Positions 25,171 to 33,720 of a stretch of 34,421 nucleotides of DNA are shown one piece after another; positions within the stretch are counted from its first letter, which is position 1, and every line of letters begins with the position of its first letter. A model generated the notes under the pieces. That model saw nothing but the letters and a program-made list of their open reading frames with translations, did not search any database and had not been told where the DNA came from. Position numbers and translations under genes: made by a program. The DNA lies in the NCBI GenBank assembly GCA_011088145.1, contig JAALKG010000012.1:1-34421 (forward strand), written 5' to 3'. The stretch comes from Cyanobacteria bacterium MH1_Bin12 (lineage in GTDB: Bacteria; Cyanobacteriota; Cyanobacteriia; Cyanobacteriales; Cyanobacteriaceae).

Positions 25171-26103
25171 GTGGAAATAACTTTTTTAGGAACTAGTTCT
25201 GGAGTACCAACAAAATCAAGAAACGTTTCCAGCGTGGCCTTAAGACATATTCAAAAAGGAGAAATTTGGTTATTTGACTGTGGCGAAGGTACTCAACATC
25301 AAATCTTACATAGCGATTTAAAAACCTCTCAACTGAAAAAAATTTTTATCACCCATATGCACGGAGATCATATTTTTGGTCTCATGGGATTATTAGCCAG
25401 TTGTGGTTTAGGAGCAAATGCTGAAAATATAGAAGTATATGGACCTCCTGGAATTGAACCTTATTTAAAAGCCTGTATGAAGTATTCTGATACTTATTTT
25501 CCTTACGGTGTTTCAGTGCAAACAGTGAATGAAGGGATTATTTATGAAGATGAAGAATTTATTGTCAGTGTTCAACCCTTAAAACATAGAATTACTGCTT
25601 TTGGTTATCGTCTGGTGGAAAAAAATCGTCCTGGCAAATTCGATATTGAAAAAGCCCAGGAATTAGAGATTCCTTTTGGTCCTATTTATGGTCAATTAAA
25701 AGCAGGAAAAACAGTTACTTTAGAAGATGGAAGAACTTTTGTGGGAACTGATTTTTCTGCTCCCATGGAAGTAGGTAGAAAATTTGTTTACTGTACAGAT
25801 ACTGTTTTTTGTGAAAATGCAATTACCTTAGCCGAAGATGCTGATGTTTTAATTCATGAAGCAACTTTTGCCCATCAGGATGCACAAATGGCTTTTGAAA
25901 AAATGCACTCTACTACTACTATGGCAGCACAGGTGGCTTTAGCTGCAAAAGTTAAGACTTTAATCATGACTCATTTTAGCCCTCGTTATAATTTTGGCAA
26001 TAGTATTAATATGAAAGACTTGCTCAAAGAAGCTCAAGCAATTTTTCCTGAGACGAAAATAGCTCATGATTTTTTCAGTTATGAGATACCCCGTCGTCGT
26101 TAA
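25171..26103 (+). CDS. rnz: Ribonuclease Z, tRNA 3' processing endonuclease
   Basis: This 310-residue metallo-beta-lactamase-fold enzyme cuts the 3' trailer from tRNA precursors. It has the first zinc motif HMHGDH (62-67), the exosite stretch PPGIEPYLKACMKYSD, PLKHRITAFGYRLVEKNRPG typical of short-form RNase Z, DTVFCENAI, LIHEATF and the late THFSPRY with zinc ligands. Length is normal for the short form. Translation starts at GTG (25171), as no in-frame ATG precedes it. TATAAT at 25126-25131, 40 bases upstream, could be its -10 box without a good -35. It is convergent with the glycosyltransferase gene. Confidence 0.9.
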   Translation: MEITFLGTSSGVPTKSRNVSSVALRHIQKGEIWLFDCGEGTQHQILHSDLKTSQLKKIFITHMHGDHIFGLMGLLASCGLGANAENIEVYGPPGIEPYLKACMKYSDTYFPYGVSVQTVNEGIIYEDEEFIVSVQPLKHRITAFGYRLVEKNRPGKFDIEKAQELEIPFGPIYGQLKAGKTVTLEDGRTFVGTDFSAPMEVGRKFVYCTDTVFCENAITLAEDADVLIHEATFAHQDAQMAFEKMHSTTTMAAQVALAAKVKTLIMTHFSPRYNFGNSINMKDLLKEAQAIFPETKIAHDFFSYEIPRRR

Positions 26104-26168
26104 TCAGTCAACCAAGGGCAAAGTTAACATTTTCATGATTGACAAAGAGTTTATGGGTAAATCCTGAG

Positions 26169-27299
26169 TTAAAAATGTACTTTGTGATTACATAATTTTT
26201 GATAAAGTTCTTCTAATTTAGTGACATTTCCTCTCAAGGTATATTTTTCTAAAACTCTCTGTCGAGCTTTTTTACCTAACAAAAGACTCATTTCTGGATG
26301 ATCACTAAATAGTGGCAAAATAGTTTTCAATTGATTAGTCACATCTTGAGTATCAAGCACAATACCTGCTTTACTTAATACTTCTCCATCTGCTCCAGCA
26401 TCAGTGGCAACACAAGCCAAACTACAAGCCATACCTTCTAATAAGGATAGAGATAATCCTTCTACTAAAGAAGGTAAAATAAATACGTCTGCACTCCTTA
26501 AAATATCGATACGTTTTTCTTCATCGACGATCGCACCTAACCAAATAATACCATCATCTTCGTTATATATAGGTTTAAGACTAGGAGTGAGATGCCCATC
26601 ACCTATAATTAACAATTTGGCATTCTCGCCCATGGAACAGTGTTTCCAAGCTTTAAATAAAGATTCTAAATTTTTTTCAACTGCGACTCTACCTTGATAA
26701 ACAAATAATTGATGATGAGGATATTTTTGTTTGAAGTAGGATTGTCCCATTGTATATTTATTCGTATCCACCCCATTGGGAATGATCGCTAATCTATCTT
26801 TGGGTACACCCAGCTTAAGTAATAAATCCCGTTGCATTTGCGAAAAAACAATAGTTTTGGCATATTTGGCTAAAAAAGGTGCGTATAATTGGTAAGTCAA
26901 ATATTGAGTGCTAGATTTAAGATTTCTCAAACGACTGTCAAAAGGGGGATGAAATGTCGCAACTAAAGGAATTTTCAACTTTTGACATATTTCTGGTAAC
27001 GCAAAGTCAATGGGAGATAAGGTTAGAGAGGCATGAACTAAATCTGGTTGTAATTTTCTAAGCGATCGAAGTAAAATTTTGGTAGATTTAGGAGCGGGAA
27101 TAGTATAAATTTGTGATTTATAAAGAAAAGGAAGATTAATCTCTGCAAGATAATTATCAGCCTTAGATTGCTCATGGTCTTCGCTAAAATGGAGAAAACT
27201 AACTTGATAGCCTCTTTCGAGCAAAATATTCGTAATTTCCCTGCTATAGGTTACGTTGCCACAAAAAGGGGATTTTTTTCCTAGCCAAGCAATGTGCAT
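26169..27299 (-). CDS. Family 4 glycosyltransferase
   Basis: This 376-residue protein has the GT-B fold of GT4 enzymes, which move a sugar from a nucleotide donor with retention of configuration. Visible parts are IAWLGKKSPFCGNVTYSREI (acceptor-domain glycine loop), IPNGVDTNKY, FVYQGRVAVEKNLESLFKAW (donor-domain start), LLIIGDGHLTP and the E-x7-E motif in PSLVEGLSLSLLEGMACSLA. Length is usual. The acceptor, such as a lipid, polysaccharide or small molecule, cannot be told, and no capsule cluster surrounds it. ATG at 27299. Confidence 0.8.
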   Translation of the reverse strand: MHIAWLGKKSPFCGNVTYSREITNILLERGYQVSFLHFSEDHEQSKADNYLAEINLPFLYKSQIYTIPAPKSTKILLRSLRKLQPDLVHASLTLSPIDFALPEICQKLKIPLVATFHPPFDSRLRNLKSSTQYLTYQLYAPFLAKYAKTIVFSQMQRDLLLKLGVPKDRLAIIPNGVDTNKYTMGQSYFKQKYPHHQLFVYQGRVAVEKNLESLFKAWKHCSMGENAKLLIIGDGHLTPSLKPIYNEDDGIIWLGAIVDEEKRIDILRSADVFILPSLVEGLSLSLLEGMACSLACVATDAGADGEVLSKAGIVLDTQDVTNQLKTILPLFSDHPEMSLLLGKKARQRVLEKYTLRGNVTKLEELYQKLCNHKVHF

Positions 27300-27458
27300 T
27301 CAAATTTATCTTCAATAAAAATTAACTTCTGTTAAATTTTATAAACAATATAGGCATAAAACTCAAGTTTTTTATAGATTGAAAAAAAATTTTTATCCAT
27401 AATAGGACTTACTGTGACTGAGATATGAAGGAAAAAAAATTATTAGAAAGAAAATAAG

Positions 27459-27767
27459 TTAATCTACATTTTGCTCAGTCTTTTCCCATGCTTTTAATTC
27501 TTCATTAATAAAATAATTGACTAAATCTCGATAAATCTTTTCAACTATATCTGGATTTAGATTTTCTGATTGAGCCCATACTCTTCTTTGTTTTAACATT
27601 GACTGAAATCTTTCGGGTGCTTTTACTCCTGTTTGGCTAGTTTTAAACTTTGTTGCTGCTTTCACATATTGAAATCTTTCCCCCAATATTTTAATGATTT
27701 TTTGATCCAAAATATCAATTTCATGACGAATATGGGACATATTTGAGCATTCTTCTGGTTTTTTCAT
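27459..27767 (-). CDS. Isochorismate-pyruvate lyase/chorismate mutase (PchB-like)
   Basis: This 102-residue AroQ-fold protein starts MKKPEECSNMSHIRHEIDIL and continues through FQYVKAATKFKTS and APERFQSMLKQRRVWA. Aligned to the start of Pseudomonas PchB, with no gap, it keeps R14, R31 and K42 at identical positions, the residues known for isochorismate binding and lyase action. PchB splits isochorismate into salicylate and pyruvate; related proteins are chorismate mutases. Salicylate is unusual in cyanobacteria and no siderophore genes are nearby, so the physiological role is open. The gene is apparently alone, on the same strand as the glycosyltransferase gene but 160 bases away. Confidence 0.75.
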   Translation of the reverse strand: MKKPEECSNMSHIRHEIDILDQKIIKILGERFQYVKAATKFKTSQTGVKAPERFQSMLKQRRVWAQSENLNPDIVEKIYRDLVNYFINEELKAWEKTEQNVD

Positions 27768-28141
27768 AAGTTTGAAGCAAAATAAATAAGTTTCTTTTTG
27801 ACAGCTAATTATATTAAGTCATCGGGAAATCTCAATTTGAAATAATTTGTCAATTTCATAGATTTCTAATTTTCAATGATTTTTATCGATTCTCGAAACC
27901 CCATTCATTTCCTAAATGCTTGGGGATTAACAAATTTTCTTAATCTCTGAAATACATATAAAATCTAGGTTATTTTTTATAATTCTCTCAAAGATATGGT
28001 TTCATTCCTCGCTTTTTAAGCAAAAAAACTTTGACCTTTTATGATCAAACAAGTAAATAATTGAAACGATTTATTCCTTACAGGATGTAATTTTTGATAT
28101 GATTACTAATATACAACAATCATCGAAACTCAGTAATAATC
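27768..28141. other. 374-bp divergent spacer with a promoter for the CBS gene
   Basis: No gene was seen. An imperfect hairpin (CCCCA...ATTT...AAAT...TGGGG) lies near 27899-27930. The best promoter candidate is TTGACC-17-TAAATA at 28031-28059, on the plus strand. Confidence 0.5.
28031..28059 (+). promoter_or_regulatory. Candidate promoter of the CBS-domain gene
   Basis: TTGACC and TAAATA are separated by exactly 17 bases, about 82 bases before the ATG at 28142. Only sequence resemblance to a vegetative sigma-factor promoter supports it. Confidence 0.35.
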
Positions 28142-28600
28142 ATGGATAAAACTATTCTCGATGTAATGACTTCCACTCCGATTACCGTAAAACCAGAAAC
28201 TGATTTAAAAGATGCGATCGCACTTTTAACGAAACATCAAATCAGTGGATTGCCAGTAGTTGACCAAAAAGAGAATTTACTAGGAATATTATCTGAAAGT
28301 GATTTAATGTGGCAAGAAAGTGGAGTTGAGCCACCACCATATATCATGATTCTCGACAGTATCATCTATTTACAAAATCCTGGTCGTTATGAAAAAGAAA
28401 TTCATAAGGCATTAGGGCAAACAGTGGGTGATGTAATGAGTGAGAAACCAATCACCATTAAAGGGGGACAAAAAATCAAAGAAGCTGCTCAAATTTTGCA
28501 TCACAAAGATGTTCGTCGTCTTCCTGTAATTGATGATCACGGGAAAGTAATCGGTATCATAACTCAAGGGGATATTATTAGAGCAATGGCTTTAGAATAA
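28142..28600 (+). CDS. Tandem CBS-domain protein
   Basis: This 152-residue protein consists of one pair of CBS domains: DVMTSTPITVKPETDLKDAI...GILSESDLM and DVMSEKPITIKGGQKIKEAA...GIITQGDIIRAM, separated by a 30-residue insert (YIMILDSIIYLQNPGRYEKE) often seen in cyanobacterial, bacterial and plant-like CBS proteins. Such pairs bind adenine nucleotides and control a partner. No catalytic domain is attached. It lies 76 bases ahead of the nblB-like gene on the same strand, so the two could be co-transcribed. Function is not known. Confidence 0.8.
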   Translation: MDKTILDVMTSTPITVKPETDLKDAIALLTKHQISGLPVVDQKENLLGILSESDLMWQESGVEPPPYIMILDSIIYLQNPGRYEKEIHKALGQTVGDVMSEKPITIKGGQKIKEAAQILHHKDVRRLPVIDDHGKVIGIITQGDIIRAMALE

Positions 28601-28635
28601 TTAATGGATAATTGAGAATTGATAATGGATAATTA
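28601..28635. repeat. Period-7 tandem repeat (ATAATTG type), five units
   Basis: TTAATGG, ATAATTG, AGAATTG, ATAATGG and ATAATTA follow without gaps, starting directly after the stop codon of the CBS gene. The array occupies half of the spacer to the next gene. Confidence 0.65.
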
Positions 28636-28676
28636 ATATCAACAAGTCAACTATTAATCAAACCTATAAAAAATAA

Positions 28677-29336
28677 ATGACTACCAGTCCTGAGTCAATA
28701 AAACAATTACTTCACTCTGAAGATTTTGGTGATCGCATAAAAGGTATAAATGAACTAAGAAATATCGAACCAGCTATTGCCTATGAATTGATTAAACCAT
28801 TAAATCAAGATGAAAACGTAAGAGTACGTTATGCTGCCATTTCTCAACTGGCAACTTTAGGTCAAGTGAATCGGGAAGAATCCTTAGAAATCATTCGGGA
28901 CAGATTATACAATGATCCAGAAAGTGATGTTCGAGCAGCAGCAGCAGATACTATTGGTGGATTAAAATTAACTCAAGCCTTTTCAGATTTAAAAAAAGTT
29001 TATTATGACACCTCTGATTGGTTGATTCAATTTAGTATTATTGCCGCCTTGGGTGAATTAGGACATGAAGAGGGTTTTGAACTATTAAAAGAAGCTTTAA
29101 AATCAGACAATGTTTTACTACAAACCACAGCTATTAGTTCTTTTGGGGAATTAGGAAACAAAAATGCGATCGATTTATTGCTTCCTTTTATTGACAATAC
29201 CGATTGGCAAATACGTCATCGTCTCGCTCAAGCCCTCGGTAAATTAGGAGGAGAAAAAACCCAAGCGACATTAATGAAATTAGCCCAAGACGAATCCAAC
29301 ATTGTCGCCGAAGAAGCGAAATATCATTTAGGTTAA
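28677..29336 (+). CDS. nblB: HEAT-repeat protein, NblB-like (phycobilisome degradation)
   Basis: This 219-residue protein is built of about six HEAT-like repeats (VRVRYAAISQLATLGQVNRE, SDVRAAAADTIGGLKLTQAF, WQIRHRLAQALGKLGGEKTQ) and matches cyanobacterial NblB in length and in its start (TTSPESIKQLLHSEDFGDRI). NblB is related to phycocyanobilin lyase subunits such as CpcE and acts in breakdown of phycobilisomes, probably by removing bilin, under nutrient stress. No phycobiliprotein gene is nearby. A different lyase-like role remains possible, since HEAT proteins of this size are numerous. Confidence 0.6.
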   Translation: MTTSPESIKQLLHSEDFGDRIKGINELRNIEPAIAYELIKPLNQDENVRVRYAAISQLATLGQVNREESLEIIRDRLYNDPESDVRAAAADTIGGLKLTQAFSDLKKVYYDTSDWLIQFSIIAALGELGHEEGFELLKEALKSDNVLLQTTAISSFGELGNKNAIDLLLPFIDNTDWQIRHRLAQALGKLGGEKTQATLMKLAQDESNIVAEEAKYHLG

Positions 29337-29437
29337 ACTTCGATTTGATTTTGATTGTGGGTAATATCAGTTATTTGAATTTTGGTATTGGTATTTCCCT
29401 GAAATTATGCAAATAATATTTAACATAATATGCTACC

Positions 29438-30580
29438 ATGAATGTCTTTAAGTTCTATGGAGGTATACAGGGAGTGGTGACTAAGACAATTATTCCTCAA
29501 CTATTTATGTCTATACTTATAGGAGGTATCAGTGCCATTGCATTTGATTCTCCTTCAGTAGCTCAAACAAACAATGGGGCAGTCAACGCTTCTCGATTAA
29601 ATCCTCAACAGCAACGACAATTATCGAATTTATTGAACCAAGGTAGAAAATATCTTAAACAAGGAGATTTGGAGAAAGCTCTAACTTCTTATCGTCAAGC
29701 ATCAATTTTAGATCAAAGTAATCCAAAAATATTTTCCAGCATCGGTTATTTATACACTTCCACCAAAAATTATCCTGCTGCGACTCAAGCATACCAAAAA
29801 GCAGTATCCCTCGCTCCTGAAAATGCTGATTTTTTATATGGTTTAGGATATAGTCTTGCTCAGATAGGAAAGAATGCCCAAGCTATTAATATTTATAAAC
29901 AAGCAATTAAATTAAAACCTAATAATATTGATTCCTTAGTTACCATTGGAGTCTTACTAGTAAGAAATGGAGATTACGAAGAAGTTCAAGAATATTTCGA
30001 TCGCATTATTGCCCTTGATGCCAAACAGGAAAGTGCTTATACCATAATGGGTAAATCCCTATATAAACAACAGAAAAATACCCAAGCTATTAGTTTTTTG
30101 ACCTCCGCTTTAAATAAATTTCCTCAAAATCAAGATTTGAGGTTAATGTTAGCCACCACATACTTGAGAGAAAAATCATTAGATAAGGGTTTAGAACAAT
30201 TAAAAATGGTTGATAGCTCAAAGCCTAATAATCCTCAAATAATTTTAAAAATGGGTATTATTTATGAGCAATTAGAGAATTATCCCCTAGCACTTTCTGC
30301 CTATGAAAAAGCCTCTGCTCTAGATAATAAATCTTTAATAGCTTACGGTGGTATTGCTCGAATTTTGGAAAAACAAGAAAGTGATTTTCAAGCGATTATT
30401 GCTTATCGTCGTTTTATTGAATTATCTCCTAATAACCCTTACGGTTATCATCGTCTTGGTTTGTTACTGCAAAAAAGAGGAAGAAATGGAGAAGCTGAAA
30501 CCATCTTAAAACAAGCTCAAAGTCTTTATCAAGTACAAGGTAAGTTAGAAAAAGTAGCGGAAATACAAAAAAAGTTATAA
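29438..30580 (+). CDS. Exported or membrane-anchored TPR protein
   Basis: The first about 45 residues hold a hydrophobic span (TIIPQLFMSILIGGISAIAF) and SVAQ, which may be a signal-peptide cleavage site or an anchor. The rest, from about residue 60, contains about nine tetratricopeptide repeats (for example NPKIFSSIGYLYTSTKNYPA and NADFLYGLGYSLAQIGKNAQ), which bind other proteins. No enzyme domain is present. uppP starts 41 bases downstream, so the two probably form one operon. Partner unknown. Confidence 0.7.
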   Translation: MNVFKFYGGIQGVVTKTIIPQLFMSILIGGISAIAFDSPSVAQTNNGAVNASRLNPQQQRQLSNLLNQGRKYLKQGDLEKALTSYRQASILDQSNPKIFSSIGYLYTSTKNYPAATQAYQKAVSLAPENADFLYGLGYSLAQIGKNAQAINIYKQAIKLKPNNIDSLVTIGVLLVRNGDYEEVQEYFDRIIALDAKQESAYTIMGKSLYKQQKNTQAISFLTSALNKFPQNQDLRLMLATTYLREKSLDKGLEQLKMVDSSKPNNPQIILKMGIIYEQLENYPLALSAYEKASALDNKSLIAYGGIARILEKQESDFQAIIAYRRFIELSPNNPYGYHRLGLLLQKRGRNGEAETILKQAQSLYQVQGKLEKVAEIQKKL

Positions 30581-30621
30581 TCTAAAGCTCGTTGCTCTAA
30601 TTTTGTCTGTTAAGTTAATTA

Positions 30622-31575
30622 ATGTCTAAATCTAAGTCTCATCTTTATACGTTGATTTCTGGAATAACTGGTGGATTGTTATTGGTTTGTTTAAGTCACT
30701 CAGTCAGTTTATCTCAATCTCTTTCCCCTACTAATAATGATTCTGTATCTGGAATTAATATTTTTCAAGCTTTTATTTTAGGCATGGTGCAGGGTTTAAC
30801 AGAGTTTATACCCATTAGCAGTACTGCCCATCTTAAAGCTATTCCTGTGGCTTTGGGATGGGGTGATCCAGGAGTGACTTTTACCGCTATTATCCAATTA
30901 GGCAGCATAGTAGCAGTTTTATGGTATTTCTGGGAAGATTTAAGTAATCTTGGTACAGGAGTTGTCAAGGCAGTTAAAGAAAAAGATTATCAAACTCAAG
31001 AGTTTAAAATCATCACAGGTATTCTCATTGGTACAATTCCAATTATTATTTTAGGTTTGTCATTAAAAATTTTTGTTCCTGACTTAGATAATTCACCTTT
31101 TCGTAGTTTGAATACGATTGCGATCGCTTCTATTTTCATGGCACTATTGTTAGGTATAGCGGAGAAAGTAAGTAATAATAAACGTAATTTTGAAGATTTA
31201 TTGAGTAAAGATGGAATTTTAATCGGACTTGCTCAATCTTTAGCCTTAATACCCGGTGTATCTCGTTCAGGTTCAACTATCACCTCTGGTTTATTTCTAA
31301 ATTTAGAAAGAGCAACTGCTGCTCGCTTTTCTTTTCTCTTAGGAATTCCGGCTATCAGTTTAGCTGGTTTAGTTGAACTCAAAGAAATGTTTGTTAGTAC
31401 CTCTAATAATATTGGTTTCATTCCTTTAACAGTGGGTTTAATCTCTTCAGGAATTTTTTCCTATTTATCTATTGCTTGGTTAATTCGCTATTTACAACGT
31501 AAAAATACATGGGTTTTTGTTTGGTATCGTCTTGTATTTGGAATAGTTATTTTAATAGCTATTAATAATGGCTAA
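30622..31575 (+). CDS. uppP: Undecaprenyl-diphosphatase
   Basis: This 317-residue membrane enzyme removes phosphate from undecaprenyl diphosphate so that the lipid carrier for peptidoglycan is recycled; it also gives bacitracin tolerance. It carries the family's QGLTEFIPISSTAHL (57-71) and LIPGVSRSGSTIT motifs and about eight membrane spans. An N-terminal hydrophobic extension of about 40 residues (TLISGITGGLLLVCLSHSVS) precedes the core and looks like an extra span or a signal. Length is a little above the usual 270. It follows the TPR gene closely and likely shares its transcript. Confidence 0.88.
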   Translation: MSKSKSHLYTLISGITGGLLLVCLSHSVSLSQSLSPTNNDSVSGINIFQAFILGMVQGLTEFIPISSTAHLKAIPVALGWGDPGVTFTAIIQLGSIVAVLWYFWEDLSNLGTGVVKAVKEKDYQTQEFKIITGILIGTIPIIILGLSLKIFVPDLDNSPFRSLNTIAIASIFMALLLGIAEKVSNNKRNFEDLLSKDGILIGLAQSLALIPGVSRSGSTITSGLFLNLERATAARFSFLLGIPAISLAGLVELKEMFVSTSNNIGFIPLTVGLISSGIFSYLSIAWLIRYLQRKNTWVFVWYRLVFGIVILIAINNG

Positions 31576-31630
31576 TAGATATTAATTTTTGATTAAGAAA
31601 AACGTAATTGTGTTTAAATTACTTTATGAT

Positions 31631-31658
31631 CCCCAATATCTTAACTTCAAGACTGGGG
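31631..31658 (+). promoter_or_regulatory. Hairpin overlapping the Shine-Dalgarno of a small gene
   Basis: CCCCA (31631-31635) pairs with TGGGG (31654-31658), and TCTT (31639-31642) with AAGA (31649-31652), around an AACTTC loop. The GGGG of the right arm is the ribosome-binding site (GGGGGA) of the next small frame, so the fold would hide it. Confidence 0.35.
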
Positions 31659-31663
31659 GAATT

Positions 31664-31828
31664 ATGAAACAACAATGCTGGTATTGTCACGGATTGCATA
31701 ATCAATCTGATATCACTTTAATCAACTCTTTCTATATACACGATCTATGTGCAACATTGATGGAGCAAAAAACTATTAACAATATTAAAGCTAAGAAAAT
31801 CTGTTTTGAAAATCAAATGGCTAAATAG
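31664..31828 (+). CDS. Small cysteine-rich hypothetical protein
   Basis: The ATG at 31664 has GGGGGA three bases upstream and opens a frame of 54 residues. It has a CWYCHGLH motif near the start and HDLC further on, which together offer three cysteines and three histidines for a zinc site. I do not recognise the family. It may belong to the uppP transcript, 88 bases upstream. A TTG start at 31589 would add 25 residues but has no support. It may not be a real gene. Confidence 0.4.
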   Translation: MKQQCWYCHGLHNQSDITLINSFYIHDLCATLMEQKTINNIKAKKICFENQMAK

Positions 31829-31976
31829 ACTTTTTCCGTTTTATTCATGTTAATTATAGCTATAACCTTTATGCAATAAAAATTAGCAAAGTTTAACGGC
31901 CAGGCCTATGTTTTTTCAAATAACAAAACTAAATCTCTACAGTTCAGGCAATACATAGATTATGACTATTTAACGA

Positions 31977-32624
31977 CTAACTATCATGAAGTTTGTTAAT
32001 AGCATCTGCACAAATTTGACTCGTTATTTCTAATTGTTCTTTTTTTGTAGAAGTAGGTGGGGGGATTAAATCACCAATTTTGATTTCAATAGGAATGTAT
32101 TTAGGTAATTTACTATCTGAGGTGAGAATTTTTTGAGTGCCACAAAGACAAACAGGTAATAAAGGTGCTTTTGCTTTCGCTGCAATTAATGCAGCACCGA
32201 GCTTAGGGTCATGTATTTTACCATCTTCTGTACGTGTGCCTTCTAAAAAAATACCCGTTGCCCATCCCTCTTCTAAACGAGCAACAGCTTGACGTATGGC
32301 ACGTCGATCAAATCCATTACGATTCACAGGATAAGCCCCCAAGGAAGTGATTAGCTGATTTAAACCCTTAACCTCAAATAACTCCTGCTTTGCCATATAA
32401 GAAACAGGACGAGGAATAGCAGCTGAAATCAAGGGAGGATCAAAAACACTAGCATGATTACTAACTACAATTAATTTATCTTGCATAGGTACTTTTTCTT
32501 TACCTGTTACCTTGCCACGAAAATAAATACGAAAAACTGGCCTAACAATTACATTGTTAACAAAATGGTAAACTGTTTTTCCCGTTTTGACTATTTTTGA
32601 TGAAGTTGCAGTGTTTTTATTCAT
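31977..32624 (-). CDS. plsC: 1-acyl-sn-glycerol-3-phosphate acyltransferase
   Basis: This 215-residue PlsC/LPLAT enzyme adds the second acyl chain to lysophosphatidic acid in membrane lipid synthesis. The catalytic NHxxxxD motif is NHASVFD (56-62, H57 and D62), the substrate-binding EGTR is at 128-131 (FLEGTRTEDG) and block IV is PLLPVCLCGT. The N-terminus has one hydrophobic helix (YHFVNNVIVRPVFRIYF). Length is usual. It is divergent from the S13 peptidase gene, 85 bases away. Acceptor and acyl preference cannot be read from sequence. Confidence 0.82.
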   Translation of the reverse strand: MNKNTATSSKIVKTGKTVYHFVNNVIVRPVFRIYFRGKVTGKEKVPMQDKLIVVSNHASVFDPPLISAAIPRPVSYMAKQELFEVKGLNQLITSLGAYPVNRNGFDRRAIRQAVARLEEGWATGIFLEGTRTEDGKIHDPKLGAALIAAKAKAPLLPVCLCGTQKILTSDSKLPKYIPIEIKIGDLIPPPTSTKKEQLEITSQICADAINKLHDS

Positions 32625-32709
32625 GTATTTTGATTTATTGTGATCAAAAAGGAGAGTTACTGTTACAATACTCGAAATTAGTTTAAGCTTATTTTTTTCA
32701 ACTCATCCT

Positions 32710-33624
32710 ATGTTTAATAAAAAAACATTTATTAATTTTTTATCAATTTGTGCCATCTGTACCGCTGGTTCAGTTTCGGCACAGTCTATTATTGAAATAG
32801 AGCCATTACGACCAATACCACAGTCTACACCTCTACCTCTATCAACATTTGAGCCTGAACCTCGGTCTATACCTATTTACGTTCCACCACCAGAAAAATT
32901 AAAATCCACTGGATATTGTAATAGTTTTCTGGCACCAGCGATGCAAAACATTATAAAACGTTATGGTGGTGGTTGGGGTATTCTGGTCCAAAGATTAGAC
33001 AATGGGGAAACTATTTATCACTATAATGCGGATAAACATTTTATTCCAGCTTCCAATATGAAGATATTGACCACTGCTGCCGCATTACAAAGAATTAATC
33101 TTAGTACGACTATTAGTGCCAATAAATCTTTAAAAGAATGGGTGAAGGTGACTAATCTTCGAAGCAATAACTATTATGCTAATGTACTTCTGAAACGACT
33201 GGGAGGAGGGCGTGTAGCCAAAAAAACGTTAACTAATTTAGGTATTAATCCCCGTGGTTTTCACTTTGCTGATGGTTCTGGTTTATCTCGTCGTAATATA
33301 GCGACACCAAGAACTTTAGTTGATACTCTCAGGGTAATGTATTCCGATCGCAATCGAGATATCTTTTTTACTTCCTTACCCACAGCGGGCGTTAGTGGAA
33401 CTTTACGTAATCGGATGAAGAAAACCTCAGCTCAAGGTGTTGTTCATGCTAAAACAGGTACTTTACGAGGTGTCAGGGCATTATCTGGTTATTTGGATCA
33501 CCGACAATATGGTACTTTGATTTTTAGTATCTTGGCCAATGCTCCTAATCAGTCTGGTACGGCTTTAGTAAAAGCGATCGATCAAATGGTTCTGACTTTA
33601 AATAGAACTTCAAATTGTCAATAA
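32710..33624 (+). CDS. Compact S13-family D-Ala-D-Ala carboxypeptidase (PBP4-like)
   Basis: This 304-residue serine peptidase has an N-terminal signal peptide (FINFLSICAICTAGSVSAQ) and a proline-rich linker (residues 30-65), then the three penicillin-binding motifs: SNMK (S115-K118), SNN (152-154) and KTG (248-250). It should trim or cut peptidoglycan in the periplasm. In classical DacB/PBP4 (about 450-480 residues) a large insert separates SxxK from SxN; here only about 33 residues do, so the insert domains are missing. The S-N-N motif follows the S13 pattern (VTNLRSNNYYANVLL). Activity is likely but unproven. Confidence 0.75.
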   Translation: MFNKKTFINFLSICAICTAGSVSAQSIIEIEPLRPIPQSTPLPLSTFEPEPRSIPIYVPPPEKLKSTGYCNSFLAPAMQNIIKRYGGGWGILVQRLDNGETIYHYNADKHFIPASNMKILTTAAALQRINLSTTISANKSLKEWVKVTNLRSNNYYANVLLKRLGGGRVAKKTLTNLGINPRGFHFADGSGLSRRNIATPRTLVDTLRVMYSDRNRDIFFTSLPTAGVSGTLRNRMKKTSAQGVVHAKTGTLRGVRALSGYLDHRQYGTLIFSILANAPNQSGTALVKAIDQMVLTLNRTSNCQ

Positions 33625-33665
33625 GTTAAAAAAATTAGTTAAGTTATATTGTCGATCGATGAATA

Positions 33666-33695
33666 TTGACCTAATTAATGATAGTAAATTATAAA
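33666..33695 (+). promoter_or_regulatory. Candidate promoter of the DUF3110 gene
   Basis: TTGACC and TATAAA are separated by 18 bases, and TATAAA ends 25 bases before the ATG at 33721. Confidence 0.4.
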
Positions 33696-33720
33696 GTTTG
33701 TTATTGTTATTGAAGAATTA

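Noticed and set aside
1489-28635. Period-7 arrays as a CRISPR or an origin of replication
   Set aside because: Units are too short and have no spacers, and no DnaA-box cluster, dnaA or dnaN is present.
22019-31872. 15-base identical stretch AGCTATAACCTTTAT at about 22020 and 31858
   Set aside because: In AT-rich DNA of this length one or two such matches are expected by chance.
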